This document shows, piece after piece, positions 7,732 to 16,415 of a stretch of 64,000 nt of DNA (the first letter of the stretch is position 1; each line of letters opens with the position of its first letter). Under the pieces are notes generated by a model. That model was not told the origin of the DNA. It did no database searches and saw only the letters and a list, made by a program, of their open reading frames with translations. The position numbers and the translations under genes are program-made. The DNA comes from Streptomyces abikoensis (lineage in GTDB: Bacteria > Actinomycetota > Actinomycetes > Streptomycetales > Streptomycetaceae). Location of the stretch: assembly GCF_014648775.1 (NCBI RefSeq), contig NZ_BMRT01000011.1, forward strand, positions 62,001 through 126,000, given 5' to 3'.

Positions 7732-9288
7732 ATGACGAAAAGGAGCACCACCGCTCTGATCGCCGCGCTGGTCGCGGGATTCCTTCTGACAAGCACGCCG
7801 TATCCGCGCGCGGACGCCGCCGAACCGTCCCCGCTCCCGGGAGTCGACCTGGACACGGTGACGATCCCCGAGCTCCAGGCCCGCATGGCGGACGGAGCGC
7901 TGACCTCGTCCGCGCTGACCGCCGCCTACCTGCGGCGCATAGAGACCGTCAATCCCAGGATCAACGCGGTCCTGCGCACCAACCCGGACGCTCTCCGGCA
8001 GGCGGCCGCCAGCGACGCCAGACACCGGCGGGGCGACACCCGCGGCCCGCTCGACGGCATCCCCGTCCTGCTCAAGGACAATGTGAACACCCGCGACATG
8101 CCGACCACGGCCGGATCCCTGGCGCTGGCCGGACGCCCGCCGCGCGAGGACGCGGCCCTGGTGACCCGGCTGCGGGAGGCGGGGGCGGTGATCCTCGGCA
8201 AGACCAACCTGTCCGAGTGGGCGAACTTCCGTGCCGCGAAACCGACGTCCGGGTGGTCGGCGGTGGGCGGGCAGACCCACAACCCGTATGTGCTGGACCG
8301 CAACCCGTGCGGCTCGTCCGCCGGTTCGGCCGCCGCGCTCGCCGCCTCGTTGGCGCAGGTGGCCATCGGCACGGAGACCGACGGTTCCATCGTCTGCCCC
8401 GCCGGGATGAACGGGGTGGTGGGCCACAAACCCAGCCTCGGACTGGTCAGCCAGGCGGGCCTGGTGCCGATCTCGGCCGAGCAGGACACCGCGGGCCCCA
8501 TGGCCCGCAATGTGACGGACGCGGCGCTGACCCTCGCCGTCCTCAGCGGCGACGCCGCCCTCCTCGGGCTCCCTGACGAGGCGACGCGTGCCGGCGGGCT
8601 GCGCGGCAAACGCGTCGGCCTGTGGCGGCTGCCCTCGCTCGGGCCGGACGTGGACGCCCTGATGACCCGTACGGCGGAAAGGCTGCGCGGCGCGGGAGCC
8701 GAGGTCGTCGAGGTGACGCCGCCGTACCAGCAGCGGCTCGCCGAGCTCGAGTTCCCGGCGCTGCTGAGCGAGTTCCGCCGGGACATCGACGCCTACCTCG
8801 CCACGCGCGACGGGCCGCGCGACCTCGCCGCGCTGATCGAGTTCAACCGCGCCCACCCGGCCGAGCGCACGTGCTTCGCGGGCCAGGAACTCTTCGAGCA
8901 GGCCCTCACCGCGCCCGCCACCACCGACCCGGCGTACCGGGCCCGGCGCGCCGAGCTGAGGACCCTGTCCCGGCGCTCCGTGGACGAGACCATGGCCGCC
9001 CACCGGCTGGACGCCATCGCCGCCCCGACGAATCCGCCCGCCTGGACGACCGACTGCGCGCGGGGCGACAACGACGTCATCCCGTCCTCCACCCCCGCGG
9101 CCGTGGCCGGCTACCCCTCGCTGTCGGTGCCCGCCGGCTTCGTGAACGAGCTGCCCGTCGGAGTGCTGCTGACGGCCGGCGACCACCAGGACGCCCGACT
9201 GCTGGCGCTGGGGGCCGCGGTGGAGCACCGGCTGAACGCGTGGCGGGCACCGCGCTACCTTCCCTCGGTGGGGCCCGGAACCCCCTGA
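7732..9288 (+). CDS. Secreted amidase (amidase-signature family)
   Basis: A 518-residue protein with an N-terminal signal peptide (MTKRSTTALIAALVAGFLLTS, cleavage near ADAA at about residue 29). The rest is an amidase-signature hydrolase. The catalytic Lys is K115 in LLKDNVNT, the cis-Ser lies in GSSAGS (S195/S196), and the nucleophile is S219 in GTETDGS, so the Ser-cisSer-Lys triad is complete. Secreted members include peptide amidases that remove C-terminal amides, and other short-amide hydrolases. The gene is divergent from a drug-sensing MerR regulator, but whether that regulator controls it is inference. Ends 21 bp from the convergent GPP34 gene. Confidence 0.92.
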   Translation: MTKRSTTALIAALVAGFLLTSTPYPRADAAEPSPLPGVDLDTVTIPELQARMADGALTSSALTAAYLRRIETVNPRINAVLRTNPDALRQAAASDARHRRGDTRGPLDGIPVLLKDNVNTRDMPTTAGSLALAGRPPREDAALVTRLREAGAVILGKTNLSEWANFRAAKPTSGWSAVGGQTHNPYVLDRNPCGSSAGSAAALAASLAQVAIGTETDGSIVCPAGMNGVVGHKPSLGLVSQAGLVPISAEQDTAGPMARNVTDAALTLAVLSGDAALLGLPDEATRAGGLRGKRVGLWRLPSLGPDVDALMTRTAERLRGAGAEVVEVTPPYQQRLAELEFPALLSEFRRDIDAYLATRDGPRDLAALIEFNRAHPAERTCFAGQELFEQALTAPATTDPAYRARRAELRTLSRRSVDETMAAHRLDAIAAPTNPPAWTTDCARGDNDVIPSSTPAAVAGYPSLSVPAGFVNELPVGVLLTAGDHQDARLLALGAAVEHRLNAWRAPRYLPSVGPGTP

Positions 9289-9309
9289 CCCACCGGCCGT
9301 CGGCCGGCG

Positions 9310-9915
9310 TTACTGCCCCCGCCAGATGTTGTCGAAAGCGGCCTGCTCGATGGCCCGCCGTTGCCTGACGCCCTCCAGCTCGATCAGAGCGTCATTGACC
9401 GCCGCGAGTACGGTCTCCACCGCCTCGTCGGGCACGCCCGGGGCGTCCTCGGTCTCCTGATCGCGGATGCCCACGGCAGTCGCGAGGGCGACGAGGACCG
9501 GCTCGTTCGACTCCCAGCGCTCCTTCGCCCGCCGGCGGTCGGGCGAATCCGCCAGAACCCTCCGGCCGCCCTGGAAGGGCTTCCAGTGGCTCCGCTGCCG
9601 CGTGAGCACTCCTTCCGCCTCCAGGGCGGCCAGATGGGCCGGGGCCAGCTCGCGGCCCCGGCGCCACAGCCAGTCGCTCACCGTCTCGTACGGCGCCTCG
9701 CGGACGAGCGCCGCCGCGGCCTGATCCAGCAGACGATCGGTCACGGCCGCCCCGAAGCCGGGGACGATCCGGTCGTCGTCCAGGGTGACGACCCCGGCGG
9801 CCAGCAGGTCGACCACCTCGGCTCCCGCCAGCGCGAGCGACATCTCGCCCCCCTCCACGGGGTGGCCGGGCGCCACCTCCACGGCGGTGATCAACAAGTC
9901 CCGGGGGGTCGTCAT
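9310..9915 (-). CDS. GPP34 (GOLPH3-like) family protein
   Basis: A 201-residue protein. It shows the GPP34/GOLPH3 pattern: MTTPRDLLITAV near the start, then EMSLALAGAEVVDLLAAGVVTLDDDRIV, LWRRGRELAPAHLAALEAEGVL and RRAKERWESNEPV. Eukaryotic GOLPH3 binds phosphatidylinositol-4-phosphate. Actinobacteria carry many paralogues whose role is unclear but is thought to be lipid or membrane related. It is monocistronic. A 10-bp palindrome TCGTATACGA (9931-9940) just upstream overlaps the likely promoter. Confidence 0.88.
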   Translation of the reverse strand: MTTPRDLLITAVEVAPGHPVEGGEMSLALAGAEVVDLLAAGVVTLDDDRIVPGFGAAVTDRLLDQAAAALVREAPYETVSDWLWRRGRELAPAHLAALEAEGVLTRQRSHWKPFQGGRRVLADSPDRRRAKERWESNEPVLVALATAVGIRDQETEDAPGVPDEAVETVLAAVNDALIELEGVRQRRAIEQAAFDNIWRGQ

Positions 9916-10012
9916 GGGAGGCTCCTCACGTCGTATACGAGCGTAAGGGCGGCCACGCCTTCTGCAAGTACTACGCCCCGGTGCCGTCGGGCATGGCGGA
10001 ACCGGTCCGCGT

Positions 10013-10627
10013 TCAGCCGGCGTCCAGGGCCGGGGCGATGACGGCGAATGCCTGGTCGATCAGCCCGGCCGGATCCTCGGCCCCGTCGCTGTCGCTCCAC
10101 CGGTGGAGCACGGCGTCGAAGGCGGTGAGCGCCATCCCGGCGGCCATGCGCGGATACAGATCGTCCTCGCGGCCGGGCGCCCGGTGGCGCGTCAGCTCCT
10201 CGGCCAGGTCGTCGCGCCACCGGGCCTGGTGCTCCAGGAACCGCGCGTGGAGGGCGGGGGTGCGCAGGATCAGCTGGACCACGCGCAGCGCCCTGTCGGA
10301 GTGGTCGGCGCAGGCCGCCATGGCGACCCAGACGGCCCGCCGCAGCGCGGCGGAAGGCGGCTCCTCGGCGGTGCGGTCCGCGAGCTGGGCGCGCATGTCC
10401 GCTCCCATGCCGGCGAGGAACTGGACGACGACGTCTTCCTTGGAGGCGAAGTACCGGAAGAACGTCCGCTTGGAGACGCCGGCCGACGCCGCGATCTCGT
10501 CGATGGTGACGGTGTCGAAGCCCTTGAGGGCGAGCAGTTGCAGCGCCGCTTCGGTCAGCTCGTCGGCGACGAGCTGACGTTTGCGCTGGGCCATGGTCAC
10601 TTCGGGGCGGGAGCTCACGGGACACAT
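10013..10627 (-). CDS. TetR-family transcriptional regulator
   Basis: A 204-residue protein. The N-terminal TetR helix-turn-helix covers about residues 14-65 (VADELTEAALQLLALKGFDTV, IDEIAASAGVSKRTFFRYFASKEDVV). The C-terminal helical domain of about 130 residues is the ligand-binding and dimerisation part, of the MftR-like type by appearance. ATG at 10627 and at 10594 (MAQRKRQ) are both possible starts; the second has the usual TetR N-terminal distance. It is divergent from an SDR gene with one palindromic operator between them, the normal arrangement for a TetR repressor and its single target. Confidence 0.9.
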   Translation of the reverse strand: MCPVSSRPEVTMAQRKRQLVADELTEAALQLLALKGFDTVTIDEIAASAGVSKRTFFRYFASKEDVVVQFLAGMGADMRAQLADRTAEEPPSAALRRAVWVAMAACADHSDRALRVVQLILRTPALHARFLEHQARWRDDLAEELTRHRAPGREDDLYPRMAAGMALTAFDAVLHRWSDSDGAEDPAGLIDQAFAVIAPALDAG

Positions 10628-10664
10628 CGTAGCGGCATGCCATCCATGTCATCTAGTTTCATGC

Positions 10665-10693
10665 TTGACACTCAGTGACACGAGGGGCAATGT
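10665..10693 (+). promoter_or_regulatory. SDR promoter with TetR-type operator
   Basis: TGACACTCAGTGACA (10666-10680) is a dyad with CACT-C-AGTG as its perfect core and TG/CA outer bases. It overlaps a consensus -35 TTGACA (10665-10670), with a possible -10 CAATGT 17 bp further on. It lies between the divergent TetR and SDR start codons. A repressor bound here would block the SDR promoter directly. Confidence 0.65.
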
Positions 10694-10700
10694 GTGCCGC

Positions 10701-11723
10701 ATGACAGGGCTACAACACTCGACCACCGAACAACCCCCGGGCCCGGCCCGGCGGGTGTTCGTCGTCACCGGAGCCAACAGCGGCCTCGGCCTGGCCACCA
10801 CCCGGGCACTCGCCCACCAGGGCGCGCACGTCGTCCTCGCCGTACGCGACGAGGCCAAGGGCCGCCGCGCGGCCGCGGACATCGAGGCGACGCGACCGGG
10901 CGCCGGCCTGGAGGTGCGCCACCTCGACCTCGCCGACCTCGACTCCGTCCGCGCCTTCGCCGACCGGATGCGCGCCGACCACCCGAAACTCGACGTCCTC
11001 ATCAACAACGCCGGTGTGATGGCCCCGCCCCGCACCCTCAGCGCGCAGGGCCACGAGCTCCAGTTCGCCTGCAACCACCTCGGCCACTTCGCCCTCACCG
11101 GTCTGCTCCTCGACCTGCTGAGCGCCGGGGACGCCCCCCGCGTCGTCACGGTGAGCTCGGTCAACCACCGCAAGGGACGCCTGTACTTCGACGACCTCAC
11201 CGGCGAGCGCCGCTACTCGCCCATGGGCTTCTACAACCAGTCGAAGTTCGCCAACGCCGTCTTCGGCTGGGAACTCCACCGGCGGCTCACCGAAGCCGGC
11301 AGCCCCGTGCGCAGCGTGCTCGCCCACCCCGGCTACACCGCCACCAACCTGCAGACGAGCGCACCGGTCGGCCTGTGGCGCGTCGTGTTCGGACGCATCG
11401 GCAACCCCCTCCTCGCCCAGCCCCCGGCCCGTGGCGCGATGCCGCAGCTCCACGCCGCGACCGATCCGGGCGTGGCGGGCGGGCACTTCATCGGCCCCGA
11501 CGGCCCGGCCGAACTGCGCGGAGCGCCGACACGAGTGCGGCTGTCCGACGCCGCGGCCGATCCCGAGACCGGCCGACGGCTGTGGGAGCTGTCGGAGCGG
11601 TTGACGGACGTGCGGTTCGCGTTCCCGACGCCCGTGCGAGCCGGGCGTCAGTTCGATGCGTGGCCTTCTGCCGCGGCACTGGCCTGGGCCATCAGCCACT
11701 CTCTAAGATCAACTGGGAGATAA
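10701..11723 (+). CDS. SDR-family oxidoreductase with foreign C-terminal tail
   Basis: A 340-residue protein of the retinol-dehydrogenase/WW-domain-oxidoreductase-like SDR type. Visible motifs are the cofactor loop TGANSGLG (about residue 23), NNAG in DVLINNAGVM (about 101), catalytic Ser in VVTVSSVNH (about 150) and the YNQSKFAN Tyr-x-x-x-Lys (about 176). Oxidoreductases of this type usually end soon after the LWELSERLTDVRF helix, reached here at about residue 308. The last 32 residues lie in DNA that overlaps, on the other strand, a decayed phage integrase. So the native stop codon was probably lost when an element inserted or was deleted at the 3' end. A TetR regulator with its operator is divergent. 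Confidence 0.88.
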   Translation: MTGLQHSTTEQPPGPARRVFVVTGANSGLGLATTRALAHQGAHVVLAVRDEAKGRRAAADIEATRPGAGLEVRHLDLADLDSVRAFADRMRADHPKLDVLINNAGVMAPPRTLSAQGHELQFACNHLGHFALTGLLLDLLSAGDAPRVVTVSSVNHRKGRLYFDDLTGERRYSPMGFYNQSKFANAVFGWELHRRLTEAGSPVRSVLAHPGYTATNLQTSAPVGLWRVVFGRIGNPLLAQPPARGAMPQLHAATDPGVAGGHFIGPDGPAELRGAPTRVRLSDAAADPETGRRLWELSERLTDVRFAFPTPVRAGRQFDAWPSAAALAWAISHSLRSTGR

Positions 11724-11950
11724 GTGGGAGACGCTGGCAGGTCGTTCGGGTCAACGTTCGCAATGAACTTGACCCACCGGTCCTGCAGTGTCCGGATGAT
11801 GCTGCGCTCCATGGCGATCGTGACGTTCGTGTAGAGGCCTTCGACTCCGGCGAACTCGTGCCCCATGCGTGTCTTTGTAGCGATGCGGCTGTGTCCGTGG
11901 TCCTGGTGGACCGGCAGACCATTGTCCTGTGGGCGGACATGGGCGCGGTG
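11648..11950 (-). pseudogene. Tyrosine recombinase (integrase) C-terminal remnant
   Basis: The minus-strand frame reads DHGHSRIATKTRMGHEFAGVE, then GLYTNVTIAMERSIIRTLQDRW. This is the terminal part of actinobacterial tyrosine integrases, with the HxxR-like region, the RMGHE segment and the motif around the nucleophilic Tyr (LYTNVT). The rest of the catalytic domain is missing; upstream the frame passes into unrelated sequence and no start exists, so it is a fragment of about 100 residues. It overlaps the 3' end of the SDR gene in antisense. The upstream limit is approximate. It marks a former integrative element or prophage. Confidence 0.7.
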
Positions 11951-12286
11951 TCCAGGGCCGGGATCGCGAACAAGCTGCGCGGCACCGGACCGAGGCTGGA
12001 CGCGGCTCCGGACGCGACGGACAGCAGGTCAGACGTCTGTCCGGTTCGGGTGCGGACACCGTGACCGACGCGACCGGGCAATGCTCGGACACCTCCGAGG
12101 AGGCTATCCGAGCAAGGTGCCGGGCCCGGCTGCGAGAGGCCCTCGCCTGGCTGCCAGCGGGCATCGATGAGCGGGCACCGTGATCACGGTTTACCCGCTG
12201 CTCCCTACGGGGCAGCGAAAATGAACGTCAGGCTGATGGCTGCGGGGCCGGTCGGTGCCCCACAGGCCGTTTTGGGACGCGTTAGG
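11951..12286. other. Intergenic scar with no firm gene
   Basis: No convincing gene. Two small GTG-started plus-strand frames (11891-12064 and 12061-12183) overlap by GTGA as if translationally coupled. The second reads VTDATGQCSDTSEEAIRARC and is mildly Arg/Ala rich, but neither has a ribosome site or a recognisable family, and the first overlaps the integrase remnant. They may be remains of the same element. Confidence 0.35.
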
Positions 12287-12769
12287 TCATTCCCAGTACT
12301 GAGCATCGTTGTCCGCGTCGCACGGCGCGGTGTTGACGCCTCCAGCTGCGCTGCTTACCAGGCACATCTTTGTCGCCCAGTTTCTGAGGATCCACCCCTT
12401 GTCGTAGTGCCACTCAGACCAGCGCTGATACAGATTGCCTTCACATGGGCCGGTGTAGACAGTTCCGTACTTGTTGCTGTCGAGGCAGTTACCCCCGGGG
12501 CTGGGAGTGTCCTTTTCGATGTAGCCGCCGCCTACATCCGGACGCTCTTGGTCGTACCACTGAGCGCTCTGGCTGCCGCACGAACCCATTCGCACGTAAT
12601 ACTGGGTTCCTCTGGCCAGGCAGTCTCCGTTCTTCTTGCTCTTCCATTGGACCGCTTTGGGCTCTGGTATGGAATCGGCTTGAGCCGATGCCGGGCTCGT
12701 TGTCGCGGCGCCAACCGTCATGGTGGCAAGCAACGCGACAGCGTAGCTGAGCAGATTCGGCTTCTTCAT
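12287..12769 (-). CDS. Small secreted ricin-type beta-trefoil lectin-like protein
   Basis: A 160-residue protein with a clear signal peptide (MKKPNLLSYAVALLATMTVG, cleavage after SPASA at about residue 29). The mature part has QxW-type repeats of a ricin-B beta-trefoil (SAQWYD, LYQRWSEW, DAQYWE) and paired cysteines (DCLARG, GSCGS, NCLDS, GPCEG, MCLVS, APCDAD). That is roughly one trefoil of carbohydrate-binding repeats with no enzyme domain. It is probably exported and binds sugars or cell-wall glycans. The ATG at 12769 follows AAAGG with 10-nt spacing; an in-frame TTG two codons earlier is less likely. Base composition is visibly less GC-rich than its neighbours, and it sits among phage remnants, so it may be horizontally acquired. 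Confidence 0.8.
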   Translation of the reverse strand: MKKPNLLSYAVALLATMTVGAATTSPASAQADSIPEPKAVQWKSKKNGDCLARGTQYYVRMGSCGSQSAQWYDQERPDVGGGYIEKDTPSPGGNCLDSNKYGTVYTGPCEGNLYQRWSEWHYDKGWILRNWATKMCLVSSAAGGVNTAPCDADNDAQYWE

Positions 12770-13179
12770 GGGCAATTGACCTTTCTCGATTGAGGTCAGT
12801 CCCTTGCTGTGCGGTACCGAAACGCCGTAACCGCCGGTGCGCCCTCCGGCTTACGCATCGAGCATGTGCCAATGGCCAGAGGCGCAGGACTTAGCTTTCC
12901 TCGATGATCTTGAGATGGGAACGTTGATTTCCGCCAATCGGCTACGCATGGTTTCGGCACAACGCCGCCAGAACTCCGGCTTCCAGAACCACGGCGCCTC
13001 GCCCACCTATGCCGGCCGAGAGAGTTGAATCCGTAGTCAGAGCGTCGCCACCGGAAGCCCCAGTATCTCCTCCGGTGACCAGCTCACGCCGGTGAACGCC
13101 CGAGGGTTCCGTGCTGACCTTCACTTAGAACTCGGGGAGGGCTCGTGATATACCATCGCCTCCCTGCCTCCCCCGCCGG
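12770..13179. other. Intergenic region, lower GC, no gene recognised
   Basis: Holds the presumed promoter of the lectin gene (reading leftwards) and nothing else supportable. Short frames on both strands (for example 12837-13028 plus and 12942-13124 minus) lack ribosome sites, family signals and the strong third-position GC bias of real genes here. The AT content is higher than in the flanks, in keeping with foreign DNA. Confidence 0.4.
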
Positions 13180-14071
13180 TTGGGCGATATCTGGCGGCCC
13201 GCTCAGCGACCGTGTCCACACGGCATGCCTCGCCGTAGTCGAGACAGCAATCGCTTATGCCGATGCCCCCGCCTGCTGATCGACCCGGAGGCCGTGGCCA
13301 TCGTCGTCGACGCCCTGCGGGACCGCGCGTGGCTGGCAGAGGGCCGTCGCCCGCTCGGCCACCGCGCCACCGAAGCCCTGGCCGCCGACCGCGCCTTGCT
13401 ACGAGCACTGGCCGACCACATTGGATGGCTGGGGCTGCGGACCGCCGTGCGCAACGCCCTTGCCGTCGGCAGGGCCGCGGGTGCGGTCAACGCGGTCGCG
13501 ATTGCCGCCGAGCGTCTCGGCGCGCACGCGATCCGGCTGGAGTGGGACATCGCCTTCCAGCAGGCCTACCGGTCGTTGGAGCGGCTGGACGAACTGTGGG
13601 CCGAGGCCGACACGTGGCTGGCCCGCATGCCCGACGGTGCGGCCACCGACCTGGGGCGCGTGCTCGCCGGCGCGGCCGAGGACGGCGCGTCACACGAGGA
13701 GATGATCGACACGGTCATGGACGTCCTCCCCTCCGACGACCGTGCCGGGGAGGCCCGCGTGGCCGTTCGCATTGGCACGATCACCGGGACCTCCCTGCGT
13801 CTCCCGCAACCGGCGCCTCTACACCGCCGAGGCCATCGGCCGGGCCGTAGCCCGCGCCCAGGCGCGCATCGACGAAAGCTCGCAGCCGCTGACGATGCTG
13901 ACCCACCACGAAGCAGGGGACGACTCCACGCAGATCGTCGGGCGCGTCACCGGCATCATCCCGGGACCCGGCCAGCTCGCGTATGCGATCGTCTCGGACA
14001 CCACTCTGGCGGTCCGCGCGCCGAAGTACCTGGGTCGGCTGGCCCGGGTCGCCGCCACCCTTGCCAGCTGA
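13180..14071 (+). pseudogene. Frameshifted gene, possibly phage head-morphogenesis-like
   Basis: Two plus-strand frames with good coding bias abut near 13790-13810. The first (to about 13795) encodes a helical Ala-rich segment (LRTAVRNALAVGRAAGAVNA, then ERLGAHAIRLEWDIAFQQAY). The second continues as RRLYTAEAIGRAVARAQARI, LTMLTHHEAGDDSTQIVGRV and stops at 14071. The second part resembles the N-terminal half of phage prohead-protease-like proteins, where a Tyr-Thr-x-Glu segment and an H-x-A-G-D turn precede a beta domain; here it is cut short. One indel would join the frames. I cannot name the family with certainty. With the integrase piece 1.2 kb away, a decayed prophage or element is the simplest reading. 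Confidence 0.45.
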
Positions 14072-14107
14072 CCCTCCGGCCGGGTGCTGCGGCACGCCCC
14101 CTCCTCG

Positions 14108-14377
14108 TCAGCGCCAGGGACCGTCGGCCGGGTTGGCCGAACGCTGGATGTGCGCGTTGTGCCCGACGATGACACGGGCACCGGGCTCCGGCCGTGCCAG
14201 GAACTCGAGCAGGGTGTCGGCCGGATAGCGTTCCCGGGCGGCGAAGGCCGGGCCGTCGGGCGCGCCCGCGAGCGCCTCGGACATGGCCCGTTGGGCCATG
14301 TCGGTGGTCACTGCCGCGCGGCCGCCGTACGCGTCGCGATTTTCCTGATGGGTATGTCGGCCATGACACGCCGGCAT
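14108..14377 (-). pseudogene. Erythromycin-esterase-like fragment
   Basis: The minus-strand frame encodes NRDAYGGRAAVTTDMAQRAM, then FAARERYPADTLLEFLARPE and PGARVIVGHNAHIQRS. This corresponds to the segment of erythromycin-esterase-family proteins containing the conserved HNAHIQ motif and the preceding Arg-Glu-Arg-Tyr helix. An intact enzyme is about 400 residues and hydrolyses macrolide lactones, with other members of unknown function. Only about 85 residues remain and the frame stops shortly after HNAHIQRS, so this is a non-functional relic. It lies at the right edge of the mobile-DNA scar. Confidence 0.6.
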
Positions 14378-14408
14378 GGCGGCGTGCGGTTCCAGGAGGT
14401 GGCACTTC

Positions 14409-15254
14409 GTGGCAGATGGTTCTCTGCAGTCCGGTCCCGTGATGCGTTCGGTGGTGCGGGAGACCTACGGTCCCGCGGATCTCGGCAAGGAGACGATCTT
14501 CGCCGGGGGGTTCATCAACTTCGGCTACTGGCGCGCCATCGACCTGGCCGTCCCGCTCGGCGTCCCGGAACGCGTCCGCAGCCAGGAGGACCTCTACCGG
14601 CACGTCCTGGACTCCGCCGGCCCGCTGGGCGACCTGAACGTCCTGGAAGTGGGCTGCGGGCTGGGGATGGGCTGCGCGCTGGCCCTGAGCGAGTACGGGC
14701 CGGCCGCCGTCACCGGCATGGACATCCACCCGCAGCAACTGGAACGGGCGCGCGGCGCGCACGCCGGCACGCTGCGCCGGGAGCCTGGACGACTGCGGTT
14801 CGTGCGGGGAGCGGCGGAACGGATGCCGTTCGAGGACGGCGAGTTCGGCACGGTCGTCAGTGTGGAGGCCGCCCAGCACTTCCCGGACCTCACGGCCTTC
14901 GCGGCCGAGACGGCGCGGGTGCTGCGGCCGGGCGGCCGGGTGGCCGTGGCGAGCTTCTTCACCGTGGACGACGCGCCGGGACGGCCCGGAGAGCTGGCGG
15001 GGCTGCTCGACACGTACGCGAACGGCCTGGACATCGCGCGGCCGGTGACCGCGCTCACGGAGGCGTTCACGGCGGCCGGGCTCACGGGGGCGCGCGCCGA
15101 GTCGATCGGGCGGCACGTCTGGCCCGGCTGGGACCTGTGGCTCGGCCGGGAGTGGGCCGCGGGCACCTGGCCGCGGAACTTCCTGCGGGCCTACGAGCAG
15201 CGGATCCTCGACTACTACCTGGTCACGGCGGACCGGCCGGCGCGGCGGGACTGA
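14409..15254 (+). CDS. SAM-dependent methyltransferase
   Basis: A 281-residue class I methyltransferase. Motif I is NVLEVGCGLGMG at about residues 77-88, the acidic ribose-binding end of strand 2 is GMDIHPQQ at about 103, and motif III lies around LRPGGRVAVASFF near 180. The architecture resembles small-molecule O- or C-methyltransferases of natural-product pathways, but the substrate is not readable. The GTG start is chosen because a full AGGAGGT ribosome site lies 8 nt upstream. No biosynthetic partners adjoin it. It ends 10 bp from the convergent DUF4157 gene. Confidence 0.9.
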   Translation: MADGSLQSGPVMRSVVRETYGPADLGKETIFAGGFINFGYWRAIDLAVPLGVPERVRSQEDLYRHVLDSAGPLGDLNVLEVGCGLGMGCALALSEYGPAAVTGMDIHPQQLERARGAHAGTLRREPGRLRFVRGAAERMPFEDGEFGTVVSVEAAQHFPDLTAFAAETARVLRPGGRVAVASFFTVDDAPGRPGELAGLLDTYANGLDIARPVTALTEAFTAAGLTGARAESIGRHVWPGWDLWLGREWAAGTWPRNFLRAYEQRILDYYLVTADRPARRD

Positions 15255-15263
15255 CCGCGCTGG

Positions 15264-16319
15264 TCACCGCGCGCGCCTCGCCCCGGAGCCTCCGGAGCGA
15301 GGAGGCTTCCGGCGGTGTCCCGCCGCCGTGCCCGCCGGTGCCGCCGTGCCGCCGAAGTCCCGGACCCGGAAGCCGCCTCCGCCCGGCAGGGCGGCCTTGA
15401 CCTCGGCCGTGCCGAAGACCTCGGCGAGCACGGCGGGCGTCCCCGCGTAGTTCATCGCCCGCCGCACCCGCTCGTGCAGCACCTCCCAGTCGACGTCGCC
15501 CGGCCGCCCCCAGAACCGTTCGAGCTCGTCACGGGCGTTCCCGACCTGCCGCGTCCCGGTGTTCCCGTCCTCCGGGAACGCGTCGGTCAGCAGCCTGTCG
15601 AGACGCTCGATGTGCCTCCGCTGAGCCCGGTCGTCGGGCATCCTGCCCTGGTCGAGCGGGAGCAGCAGCCCGGCACCCTGTCGCTCTCCGGCGGGGCGGT
15701 ACTCGATGTCGCCGCGATTCGTCAGGGACGTCTTGCCGCCACCCTTCGCCACATAGCTGGGCTCCTGATGGATCACCCGCTGCACGGGAACAGGGGAGGA
15801 GGGCCGTGGAACCCTGGCAACGCCGCCGCCGGGCTCCGGTGCCCGTCCGTTCAGCGCCCGGGCGGCGTTCTCCTCGGCGGCGCGTTCGTGACGGTCCGCC
15901 GGATGACTGATCCGCAGCCCCGTCCCGTCGTCCGTTCCGGCGACGGGGCCACGGCGCTGCTGGATGACGTGGGTGAGCTCGTGGGCGAGGACGCGCCTGT
16001 CCATGCCGCCGTCACCGACGACGTGGCTGCCGGAGGTGTAGGCGCGGGCGCCGAGCGCGGCGGCGGAGCGCCGGGCGTCGGGGCCGGTGTGCACCCGCAC
16101 GTCGGAGAAGTCGGCGCCGAGGCGGGTCTCCATCTCCGCCCGCGGCCGGGCGGTCAGCGGCTGACCGGGGGAGCCGAGGGCCGCGTCGACGGCGGAGCGC
16201 CGCTCGGCGCCGTCGGGGCCCCGCCGCTCCCGTTCGGCGCGCAGGCGCTTGAGGCAGCCGGTGACGGCCGCGTTCCCCGCCGCGCGCTGCAGGGTGAGGA
16301 CGCCGTCCGTCCCGGGCAC
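15264..16319 (-). CDS. DUF4157 (eCIS-associated, HExxH) protein with unknown C-terminal domain
   Basis: A 351-residue protein. Close to the start comes LTLQRAAGNAAV, then a DUF4157 domain with LGADFSDVRVHTGPDARRSA, AYTSGSHVV and the zinc-protease-like HELTHVIQQ (about residues 113-121). DUF4157 proteins are strongly linked to extracellular contractile injection systems and often carry toxin-like C-termini. Here the C-terminal half (EPSYVAKGGGKTSLTNRGDI onward, about 200 residues) is of unrecognised type and could be a cargo or effector domain. The start is uncertain: GTG at 16319 leaves room for a divergent promoter, but the frame stays open to a GTG at 16487, which would overlap the neighbour. 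The eCIS genes lie about 19 kb away, so this is an orphan member in the same neighbourhood. Confidence 0.8.
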   Translation of the reverse strand: MPGTDGVLTLQRAAGNAAVTGCLKRLRAERERRGPDGAERRSAVDAALGSPGQPLTARPRAEMETRLGADFSDVRVHTGPDARRSAAALGARAYTSGSHVVGDGGMDRRVLAHELTHVIQQRRGPVAGTDDGTGLRISHPADRHERAAEENAARALNGRAPEPGGGVARVPRPSSPVPVQRVIHQEPSYVAKGGGKTSLTNRGDIEYRPAGERQGAGLLLPLDQGRMPDDRAQRRHIERLDRLLTDAFPEDGNTGTRQVGNARDELERFWGRPGDVDWEVLHERVRRAMNYAGTPAVLAEVFGTAEVKAALPGGGGFRVRDFGGTAAPAGTAAGHRRKPPRSGGSGARRAR

Positions 16320-16415
16320 GCGTCCGCCGCCTGAGCGCGCGGGCGGGAATGATTCCGCGATCCGCCGCGTTGGCGAGCCGTCATCTTGCTGGTTCTCGCT
16401 GTCCCTGGGAGTCGT

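Noticed and set aside
11891-12183. Two small GTG-started genes with a GTGA overlap
   Set aside because: No ribosome site and no recognisable family; the first is antisense to the integrase remnant. Too weak to call as genes.
12942-13124. 60-residue minus-strand frame with a GGDTGASGG stretch resembling a serine-protease loop
   Set aside because: Too short, without a catalytic context, signal peptide or ribosome site.
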